From an uncultured bacterium (GTDB lineage: Bacteria > Cyanobacteriota > Vampirovibrionia > Gastranaerophilales > Gastranaerophilaceae): DNA of 11,237 bases. Made by a program: the position numbers and the translations under genes. Shown in pieces: positions 1-5,237 of the stretch (its first letter is position 1; every line of letters begins with the position of its first letter). The stretch lies in contig CABUAQ010000068.1 of the NCBI GenBank assembly GCA_902489575.1, forward strand, positions 1-11,237. Reading direction: 5' to 3'. The notes beneath the pieces were generated by a model. It was given only the letters and a program-made list of their open reading frames with translations. It was not told the DNA's origin and did not search any database.

Positions 1-295
1 GGTCACATCTAACTCTACCGTATAAAGAATCATACCAAGTGCAAAATTTTTCTTTTCATGGAATATTAAATGAGAAAAAACAAAATGTAATGAGAATACA
101 CCCTTCCCCATCCAGAGAAGGGAAACTAAGCACTACTTCCTGACCACTCAACAGCCATGTGGAATGAAATTTAAGACTATCAACCTGACCCTTTATAATA
201 CATCGGGCAGTATATCAGAGTTTGAACCTATTCTAAACTCAACTTCACATTATGTAACAAATAGATTTTTATAAACTTTTTTATATTATAAATTT
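1..295. other. Left-edge region without a confident gene
   Basis: No confident gene lies here. On the minus strand a frame is open from a TAG at 135-133 to the window edge, with an ATG at 111-109, giving at least 37 codons that leave the window. It lacks a Shine-Dalgarno sequence and I do not recognise the peptide. A 6-bp inverted repeat (CCCTTC at 101-106, GAAGGG at 117-122) spans that ATG. The block from 1 to about 240 looks less A/T-dominated than the rest and could be the edge of a repeat or the 5' end of a neighbouring gene. From 260 to 295 the sequence is almost pure A/T, with a TATATTATA run near 282-290 that might serve the next gene as a -10 region, but I found no matching -35. Confidence 0.4.
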
Positions 296-1060
296 ATGTT
301 TTATTTTGATGAAATTAATGGAAAACAAATACTAAAATCCGACATGATAAAAAACGCCTATGCATTTTTTACAACTCGAGATATTTGTATCTGCAATAAA
401 GGAAATCTCACCGCGACTTCAAATCTTCCGCAATCAGAGAAGGAAGATATCAAAAATAATAAAAAAATCATTGCAAATTATTTAAAAATTAGTGAAAAAA
501 ATCTTATTTCACCTTCTCAAACGCACAGTGCGAACATAGATATAGCAATAGAAACAAAGCATGATTATCCTGATTGCGATGCTTTAATTTTAGCTAAAAA
601 AAATATTGGAATTTTCTTAAATTTTGCAGATTGTACTCCTGTAATTTTGTATGATGAAAAACAAAATATCGGAGCAGTATCTCATGCCGGCTGGCGGGGA
701 ACAGCACAAAAAATAGCACAGCTGACAGCAAAAAAAATGATGGAAGATTTTGGTTCAAACCCTGAGAATATCACTGCATTAATCGGGCCTGCAATCGGGT
801 TTTGCTGCTATGATGTCGGACCTGAAGTATACGAACAATTATCCAAAACTGCGAACAATTTTGACGGACTTTCTGAAATTCGTGAAGGTAAAATTTTTGT
901 TGACTTAAAAAACATCAACAAGCGCCAACTGGAAGAAATCGGTGTTCAAAAAGTTGATGTCTGTCCATATTGTTCAATTCATAATAACGACCGATTTTTC
1001 TCCTATAGAAACGAAAATGCTACAACTAAAAGACACAGTGCAGTTTTAAAGTTGATTTAA
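296..1060 (+). CDS. pgeF: YfiH/PgeF family protein (multicopper polyphenol oxidase/laccase-domain, putative purine nucleoside-processing or peptidoglycan-editing enzyme)
   Basis: This 254-residue cytoplasmic protein spans the full usual length of the YfiH/YlmD/LACC1 family (DUF152). The zinc-ligand set is visible: His77 in QTHSAN, Cys113 in FADCTP and His130 in SHAGWRGT. Other family blocks are IGPAIGFCCYDVG (163-175) and the C-terminal CPYCS...RFFSYR (about 223-238). Characterised members act as purine nucleoside phosphorylases/adenosine deaminases. E. coli PgeF also keeps wrong amino acids out of peptidoglycan stem peptides. Which activity dominates here cannot be read from sequence. The start at 296 has no visible Shine-Dalgarno sequence, but it places the N-terminal region at the expected distance from the GNL motif. 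The next gene starts 53 nt downstream on the same strand. Family assignment is firm and the symbol is by homology only. Confidence 0.92.
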   Translation: MFYFDEINGKQILKSDMIKNAYAFFTTRDICICNKGNLTATSNLPQSEKEDIKNNKKIIANYLKISEKNLISPSQTHSANIDIAIETKHDYPDCDALILAKKNIGIFLNFADCTPVILYDEKQNIGAVSHAGWRGTAQKIAQLTAKKMMEDFGSNPENITALIGPAIGFCCYDVGPEVYEQLSKTANNFDGLSEIREGKIFVDLKNINKRQLEEIGVQKVDVCPYCSIHNNDRFFSYRNENATTKRHSAVLKLI

Positions 1061-1113
1061 AAATCTAGCTTATCGGTCGATGTGTTTTATCATATATTAA
1101 CAAAAACTACAAT

Positions 1114-1497
1114 ATGAATATATGGTATCAAGAATTAATTAAACCTCCTTTAACTCCGCCTGCTGAATACTTTTCAACAGCGTGGGGAATTTTATACACA
1201 CTTATGTTGGTTGCTTTTTTTATCGTGCTTTCAAAACCGCATAATAGAGCAAAATATATTGCTGTTTATTTATTCATAGTTCAATTAATTATTAATTTTA
1301 CCTGGAGCTATGTATTTTTTGAAATTAAGTCAATAAATCTTGCGTTAATTGATGTAATCCTTTTATTTTTGCTCTTAACAATTACTATATATTATTTTTT
1401 TAAAGTCTCCAAAACAGCGGCAATATTACTGATTCCATACTTATTACAGGTAATTTTTGCAACATATTTAAATTTTGGAATTGCCATTTTAAACTAG
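1114..1497 (+). CDS. tspO: TspO/MBR (tryptophan-rich sensory protein) family membrane protein, short form
   Basis: This is an integral membrane protein of the TspO/mitochondrial benzodiazepine receptor family, which binds porphyrins and heme and is linked to stress and tetrapyrrole handling. Family signatures are WYQELIKPPLTPP (4-16), followed by AWGILYTLM (23-31), NFTWSYVFF (61-69) and a C-terminal PYLLQVIFATYLNFGI block (108-123). In that block the usual Trp of PYLLWV is Gln112. Four hydrophobic helices are visible, at about 23-39, 47-69, 74-95 and 102-124. Typical members have five helices and about 150-165 residues. Here the protein begins directly at the loop after helix 1. An in-frame TAG at 1066 and only 53 nt to the previous gene leave no room for that helix. 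No clear Shine-Dalgarno sequence is present. Family assignment is strong; whether the short form is functional is open. Confidence 0.88.
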   Translation: MNIWYQELIKPPLTPPAEYFSTAWGILYTLMLVAFFIVLSKPHNRAKYIAVYLFIVQLIINFTWSYVFFEIKSINLALIDVILLFLLLTITIYYFFKVSKTAAILLIPYLLQVIFATYLNFGIAILN

Positions 1498-1590
1498 ATT
1501 ATTAAGAAACGTAAAAATAAATTTGAAAAATAGCACAATGAAAATCTCTCACTCGTTAAATAAACAGGTAGAAGGAAAAGGATTAGGAAT

Positions 1591-1989
1591 ATGAAAAAAT
1601 TTTTAGCTATTTTGATGGTAGGATTGTTTACCTGTGACGGTGCATTTGCCGGAACCAGCGTCATAAACTACAACAATGCAGGAGCAGTGACATCTGTTGT
1701 AGCATACGCACACAGCCCTTATAACTTTGGTTCAAACGCTATTTACACTCCGGCAAACAGAATTCGTGCAGGAAGAAGAATTCGGCAAATTCAATATGAA
1801 AAAGCTGTGATCCATTCATTAAAAAACAGGAACAATTATAATCTGAATTTTAATACAAACAATGGCAGAATATCTCAAGCCGCCAGCAGCACAGCACAGG
1901 AACCTGCACCTATCTCAAGATTCAGCAGAGATTACAATATAAGACCCCAAAAAACCTACACTCGCGGCGGAGTAACATACTATAACTAA
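1591..1989 (+). CDS. Small exported protein of unknown function, GVTYYN family member 1
   Basis: I do not recognise this 132-residue protein as any known family. Residues 1-20 form a typical signal peptide (MKK, hydrophobic core, AFA before the predicted cleavage at 20/21), so it is probably exported. The mature part has an N-terminal module (26-91): NNAGAVT, FGSNA, TPANRIRAGRR, then EKAVIHS and an Asn/Tyr-rich stretch. A spacer follows, then ISRFSRDYNIRPQK (108-121), and the chain ends exactly at GGVTYYN. The first module is shared with the protein at 2521-2952, and the second module plus terminal motif with the protein at 2011-2445. Mature protein is basic, has no cysteine and no long hydrophobic segment. 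AAAGGA (1577-1582) lies 8 nt before the ATG. The next gene starts after 21 nt, suggesting co-transcription. Confidence 0.85.
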   Translation: MKKFLAILMVGLFTCDGAFAGTSVINYNNAGAVTSVVAYAHSPYNFGSNAIYTPANRIRAGRRIRQIQYEKAVIHSLKNRNNYNLNFNTNNGRISQAASSTAQEPAPISRFSRDYNIRPQKTYTRGGVTYYN

Positions 1990-2010
1990 ACCTTAAAAAT
2001 AAAAAAAATT

Positions 2011-2445
2011 ATGAAAAAGTTTATTGTTATAATAATAACAGCTGCAATATGTTTACCTGCACAGGCAGTTTGTATGATTTATGATATACAAAGCCACGAC
2101 CGGCCTGTGCGGGTTGAACGTCCTGTAAAAAAATCAAATAACATTCAATACGGGCAAATCGGGTCAATGAAAAATAGAAGATACCAGAAAAATTTTTCCA
2201 AACCGGCAAAATGTTGTGCTAAACCACTTCCCAGACATAATGCAGAATACTATAAACAAATTTCCAGACAAAGAATGGAAGAAAGAAAATTATACATGAG
2301 AAGAATTCCGTGCGAAGATATTGCCAAATACCAAAAACCAAACCCGCAAATATCAAGATTCAGTAAAGATTACACAATTCCTGTCCAAAAAAAGATTTCT
2401 TGCGGGGGTGTTACCTACTATAATTCTCCTAACCCTTGTAAATGA
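2011..2445 (+). CDS. Small exported cysteine-containing protein of unknown function, GVTYYN family member 2
   Basis: This 144-residue protein has no recognised homologue family. A signal peptide covers about residues 1-19 (MKKFIVIIIT core, AQA before the cut). Cys21 lies just after the site, but QAVC is a poor lipobox, so lipidation is unlikely. The mature chain is strongly basic (many Arg/Lys) and contains six cysteines (21, 68, 69, 101, 131, 143), compatible with disulfides outside the cytoplasm. The C-terminal part QISRFSKDYTIPVQK (113-127) and CGGVTYYN (131-138) match the end of the preceding protein. Here the motif is followed by six extra residues ending in Cys-Lys. The long N-terminal module of the two sister proteins is absent. 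The ATG is preceded by an A-rich leader without a Shine-Dalgarno sequence, 21 nt after the previous stop, so it probably shares that transcript. Confidence 0.8.
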   Translation: MKKFIVIIITAAICLPAQAVCMIYDIQSHDRPVRVERPVKKSNNIQYGQIGSMKNRRYQKNFSKPAKCCAKPLPRHNAEYYKQISRQRMEERKLYMRRIPCEDIAKYQKPNPQISRFSKDYTIPVQKKISCGGVTYYNSPNPCK

Positions 2446-2461
2446 TTTTTTGCACAAAATA

Positions 2462-2490
2462 TTTACTTATCTCGTTAAAAATAATATAAT
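2462..2490 (+). promoter_or_regulatory. Sigma-70-type promoter for the third GVTYYN gene
   Basis: TTTACT (2462-2467, four of six matches to TTGACA) is separated by exactly 17 nt from a perfect TATAAT (2485-2490). The start codon of the third small exported protein is at 2521 and its Shine-Dalgarno sequence AAGGA is at 2508-2512, leaving a short 5' leader of roughly 20-25 nt. This suggests the third gene can be transcribed independently of the first two. Confidence 0.6.
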
Positions 2491-2520
2491 AGCCGCATTA
2501 TTATAAAAAGGAAATTAAGT

Positions 2521-2952
2521 ATGAAAAAACAAATATTAACAGCAACTTTAATTATTGCAATTTCTGCAATCGGAATTAATACTCAAGCTGCAGGGACTCA
2601 AGAAATTAAATATAATCAAGCGGGAGCAGTTACGAATGACAACACTCCGGGGTTTGGTTCTAACGCTGCATTCACACCTAAAAATAGAGCCCGAGCAGGA
2701 CAAATACAACGACAAATTAAATTAGAAAAAGCTATTATTCATTCTGTGGAAAATCGAAAAAACTATAACTTTAATATAAATACCAACAATAACAACATAC
2801 AAAACCAAAATAATCCAAAACCTGAACTTCAACCACAATTAGAAACAGAAAACCAAATACCCAACGAAACTGAACAAAAACAACCAGCAAAGACTACTGA
2901 AAAAAAGAAAAAATCCGTTGAAAAACGCAAAGGCGTAACTTATTATAACTAG
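2521..2952 (+). CDS. Small exported protein of unknown function, GVTYYN family member 3
   Basis: This 143-residue protein is clearly paralogous to the one at 1591-1989. A signal peptide (1-23, ending TQA) is followed by the shared module at about 31-91: NQAGAVT, GFGSNAAFTP, NRARAG, RQIKLEKAIIHS, then NYNFNINTNN. Residues 92-136 are low-complexity, rich in Asn, Gln, Pro, Glu and Lys, and probably disordered. The protein ends exactly with KGVTYYN, so the terminal motif is retained although the ISRFS module of members 1 and 2 is missing. It has no cysteine. AAGGA sits 8 nt before the ATG, a promoter lies just upstream, and a strong intrinsic terminator follows, so it can form a single-gene unit. 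No function can be named. Export and a surface, envelope or secreted role are inferred from the signal peptide and the conserved tail. Confidence 0.85.
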   Translation: MKKQILTATLIIAISAIGINTQAAGTQEIKYNQAGAVTNDNTPGFGSNAAFTPKNRARAGQIQRQIKLEKAIIHSVENRKNYNFNINTNNNNIQNQNNPKPELQPQLETENQIPNETEQKQPAKTTEKKKKSVEKRKGVTYYN

Positions 2953-2970
2953 ATTAAAATCATAAAAAAT

Positions 2971-3008
2971 AAAAAAGACGGACAAGATAAAATATCCGTC
3001 TTTTTTAT
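2971..3008 (+). terminator. Intrinsic terminator after the GVTYYN gene cluster
   Basis: GACGGA (2977-2982) pairs with TCCGTC (2995-3000) around a 12-nt A-rich loop. The stem is preceded by A6 (2971-2976) and followed by T6 (3001-3006), which can extend the pairing. It sits 18 nt after the stop codon of the third small exported protein. Because of the matching A and T tracts it could work in both directions. Confidence 0.85.
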
Positions 3009-3035
3009 TTGCCAATTATATTATATAATATCTCT

Positions 3036-3659
3036 ATGAAAAAAATGTTATGTTATGGAGATTCAAACACATACGGTTTTGTCCCGCAAAATGGTACAAG
3101 ATATAATAAAAATGAACGTTGGAGCGGAATTTTGGCAGAATTACTCACACCTGATTTTGAAGTTATCGAAGAAGGTATGAATAACCGTACAGGTTTTTTC
3201 AAAAATCCTGAAGGATTAAAACAATGTGGAGGAGAATATCTATCTATATATTTACAAAATCACAAAGATTTTGACATTTGTATTCTTGCTCTTGGGACAA
3301 ATGATGCTCAATTCTTTTATAATCTTGACGAAAAGACAGTTGAAAACGGGCTTAAAAATTTAACTAACGCTATACGTGAAGCAAACACCAATACTCAAAT
3401 AATTATTGTACCTCCGGTTAAAATTACGGAAAATATTCTAACAAGTATGTTTTCAATGATGTTTGATAAAAATTCAATAAGCAAAATTGAAAAAGTTTTC
3501 CCGATATATGAAAAATTTGCAAAGGGAAATGACTGTTTATACTTCGATTTCAACGAATTTGCAAAGCCATCACACATAGACGGTCTGCACTATGAAAAAC
3601 AAACTCATAAACTTATTGCACAAGAATTATCTGAATTTATCCAAACTAACTTTACTTAG
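3036..3659 (+). CDS. SGNH/GDSL-type hydrolase (esterase/lipase family)
   Basis: This 207-residue protein without a signal peptide is predicted to be a cytoplasmic serine esterase. The four SGNH landmarks are present: block I YGDSNTYG with nucleophile Ser10, block II EEGMNNRTG (Gly47), block III GTND (87-90, Asn89), and block V HIDGLHY with Asp182 and His185. The EEG-x-N-x-RT block resembles arylesterase/acyltransferase members of the superfamily. The substrate is unknown. I start it at ATG 3036 because GDSN then falls about ten residues in, as usual. An upstream in-frame TTG at 3009 lies inside the terminator and is unlikely, and ATG 3045 is an alternative. No Shine-Dalgarno sequence is seen, and TATAAT at 3024-3029 ends six bases before the ATG, so the mRNA may be leaderless. 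The 3' end overlaps the convergent minus-strand gene by 8 bp. Confidence 0.88.
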   Translation: MKKMLCYGDSNTYGFVPQNGTRYNKNERWSGILAELLTPDFEVIEEGMNNRTGFFKNPEGLKQCGGEYLSIYLQNHKDFDICILALGTNDAQFFYNLDEKTVENGLKNLTNAIREANTNTQIIIVPPVKITENILTSMFSMMFDKNSISKIEKVFPIYEKFAKGNDCLYFDFNEFAKPSHIDGLHYEKQTHKLIAQELSEFIQTNFT

Positions 3660-5013
3660 TAAAATGAAACCCTTCAAAAGCCGGACTAATTTTAGCAAAA
3701 TTATTTAATTGTACCTGATTTTGTTCTTGTGAATTTTGAGCATTCTTAACCTGATGATTGTATCTGTATTGTGTCCAAATTCTTGAAACTGCACTCAATG
3801 TAAATCCCATTGCGACCAAACTAAACAAATAAGGAACTCCTGTAATAACAGATTTTTGTCGTATAAGTTTTTCCAGTTCAAAATCTTTTGATGTTTTATT
3901 CATTTTTGCCAACCGCTCAGCAATTTCAGGAAGTTCCTTTCGTGTAGGAATCGGTGCAATATTACCTTGAGCATCCCTCTTTATTAATTCAGGGAATTTA
4001 CCTTTTTTAGCCAAAATTTTCTTAAAACTGCCATCTAATAGTGCCGAACCAAATATTGTATACAAAACAACAAGCGGCACTCTTGTCCAAACTTCATAAA
4101 AATCCAGTTTTCCTCTATCTTTGGCAGCAGAGGAATAGCCGAACAATCCGGTTATACAGGTTAGCGCAAGCTGTCCTTTACTTAAAGCAAGTTTACCGTT
4201 ATTATTATCAAAATCCAGTTTTAAATATTCTTTTAAGAAATTATCTGTTTTTTCTGATTTCACACCCAATTTATGCAAAAGTTTTGAAATCTCATTCCCC
4301 GGTTCAAGTAAAATCTCTGAAAATCTTCTTGCCACCTTAGATTTATGCCCAAACGAGGATAACAATAACCCTGAACTTACACCTGCTGCTATAAGCCCTG
4401 CCATTTTTACAAGAACTTTCTTTGAATGATTTTCGACCCTGTTTTGCTGCTGTTTATCTTCTTTTTTATCTTTATTTAAATTAGCAACATTATCAAAATT
4501 ACTAACCTTAAAAACCTTTAAAGTAAATAAATTTTTCGCAAATCCAAGAGCATATTCTAAAGCAGGAACGGATATACACGATAATACAACCCCGCCTTTT
4601 GTTGTTAAAATCCTATTTTTTGTTTCTTCATCTAACTTTGATTTTTTAATTTCATCAACACTTTTTGGCAAATTTTTTGTTATTACGTCTTTAAATTTCT
4701 TTGGTTGAATTTTTCTAAACAATCCGTTTCGAAATAAATGTTCTCCAAAAAACGGAGCTGCAAAATAAAATATTCCTGATTCTAAAAACTCTAAAAATGT
4801 GAATTCACTAAAATCTACAAAACTTCTTGATAATACAGCCTTAGGAAACCAATTTGTCAATGTCCCCTGAATAAACCTTGTTGAAGACAAATTTTCTTGA
4901 GATTTTAAAAATTTATCAAGATATTTTGTCCCTTTACGAAACTCTGTCCCGCTGCCTGTAAAATGCTGTTTATATTGTAAATTATTATTTCTTACTTGTA
5001 TACTTGGTATCAT
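3652..5013 (-). CDS. Putative multi-pass membrane protein of unknown function with N-terminal FTG tag
   Basis: This 453-residue protein has no family I can name. The short N-terminal stretch ending QHFTGSG (16-22) resembles a tag I associate with many uncharacterised Gastranaerophilales proteins, and the last residues GFHFTK echo it. Hydrophobic segments that could cross the membrane lie at about 74-92, 140-160, 200-220, 281-296, 311-328 and 388-409. Between them are long basic or polar parts, including a Lys/Gln/Asp-rich linker at 179-199 and a low-complexity Asn/Gln tail at 418-437. No signal peptide or catalytic motif is visible. The start is supported by AAAAGG-type Shine-Dalgarno sequences just upstream (5017-5030). 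It lies downstream of an intrinsic terminator (5051-5076), so it is probably expressed separately from the glycan operon, but I see no clear promoter. Its 3' end overlaps the SGNH hydrolase gene. Confidence 0.8.
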   Translation of the reverse strand: MIPSIQVRNNNLQYKQHFTGSGTEFRKGTKYLDKFLKSQENLSSTRFIQGTLTNWFPKAVLSRSFVDFSEFTFLEFLESGIFYFAAPFFGEHLFRNGLFRKIQPKKFKDVITKNLPKSVDEIKKSKLDEETKNRILTTKGGVVLSCISVPALEYALGFAKNLFTLKVFKVSNFDNVANLNKDKKEDKQQQNRVENHSKKVLVKMAGLIAAGVSSGLLLSSFGHKSKVARRFSEILLEPGNEISKLLHKLGVKSEKTDNFLKEYLKLDFDNNNGKLALSKGQLALTCITGLFGYSSAAKDRGKLDFYEVWTRVPLVVLYTIFGSALLDGSFKKILAKKGKFPELIKRDAQGNIAPIPTRKELPEIAERLAKMNKTSKDFELEKLIRQKSVITGVPYLFSLVAMGFTLSAVSRIWTQYRYNHQVKNAQNSQEQNQVQLNNFAKISPAFEGFHFTK

Positions 5014-5050
5014 TTATCCTTTTCCCCTTTTGCTTCAAAATTTACCCATT

Positions 5051-5076
5051 AAAAAAGCCACCCTTTAAGGTGGCTT
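5051..5076 (-). terminator. Intrinsic terminator after the micropeptide gene and glycan operon
   Basis: Read on the minus strand, the perfect 8-bp stem AAGCCACC / GGTGGCTT encloses a 6-nt loop. It ends in an uninterrupted T6 tract (complement of 5051-5056). It lies 25 nt after the stop of the 28-codon gene (5102) and would end transcripts both from that gene's own promoter and from the exporter operon. Confidence 0.88.
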
Positions 5077-5101
5077 AACTTGTCCTGCTTATCTTTTTTA
5101 A

Positions 5102-5188
5102 TCAACACATTCGATTTGCAACACAACGACCACCTGACATCAGGCTTTGCATCATCATTTGCATCATCATAGAAGTGTTATTTCTCAT
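5102..5188 (-). CDS. Methionine-rich 28-residue micropeptide, unknown function
   Basis: This complete small gene starts at ATG 5188-5186 and stops at TGA 5104-5102. The Shine-Dalgarno AAAGGA (5203-5198) has a 9-nt spacer, a promoter lies directly upstream, and a strong intrinsic terminator follows 25 nt after the stop. The peptide begins MRNNTS, continues with MMMQ repeated twice (7-14), then QSLMSGG and the tail RCVANRMC. Nine of 28 residues are Met, with Cys22 and Cys28 near the end. It has no acidic residue, so it is cationic, and it has no signal peptide or long apolar helix. The Met triplets arise from a twofold repeat of ATGATGATGCAA. Met and Cys could bind soft metals such as Cu(I), but this is speculation. 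A regulatory leader role for the downstream 453-residue gene is possible but less likely, given the terminator between them. I do not recognise a homologue. Confidence 0.65.
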   Translation of the reverse strand: MRNNTSMMMQMMMQSLMSGGRCVANRMC

Positions 5189-5209
5189 TAATTTTATTCC
5201 TTTTTCTTT

Positions 5210-5237
5210 ATAATATTATAAAAAACCAGCTTGTCAA
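5210..5237 (-). promoter_or_regulatory. Promoter of the methionine-rich micropeptide gene
   Basis: On the minus strand a perfect TTGACA (5237-5232) begins one base after the exporter stop codon. After 16 nt it is followed by TATTAT (5215-5210, five of six matches). An overlapping exact TATAAT occurs at 5220-5215 but is only 11 nt from the -35. With the first pairing, transcription would begin near 5203, right at the ribosome-binding site, giving a very short leader. This promoter separates the micropeptide from the operon upstream. Confidence 0.6.

Noticed and set aside
2074..2082. Lipoprotein processing at Cys21 of the second GVTYYN protein
   Set aside because: The residues before the cysteine (Gln-Ala-Val) do not form a lipobox; Val at the position just before Cys is not accepted. 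AQA fits ordinary signal peptidase cleavage.
2321..2506. 61-codon plus-strand frame overlapping the second GVTYYN gene
   Set aside because: It lies mostly inside a gene with a signal peptide and shared C-terminal modules, has no ribosome-binding site, and overlaps the promoter of the third gene.
3009..3035. TTG start at 3009 giving the SGNH hydrolase nine extra residues
   Set aside because: The TTG lies at the end of the terminator T tract, and the extension does not fit the family, in which the GDS motif lies about ten residues from the start.
4041..4340. 99-codon plus-strand frame antisense to the 453-residue gene
   Set aside because: It has no ribosome-binding site or recognisable motif; its residue make-up is that of an antisense frame.
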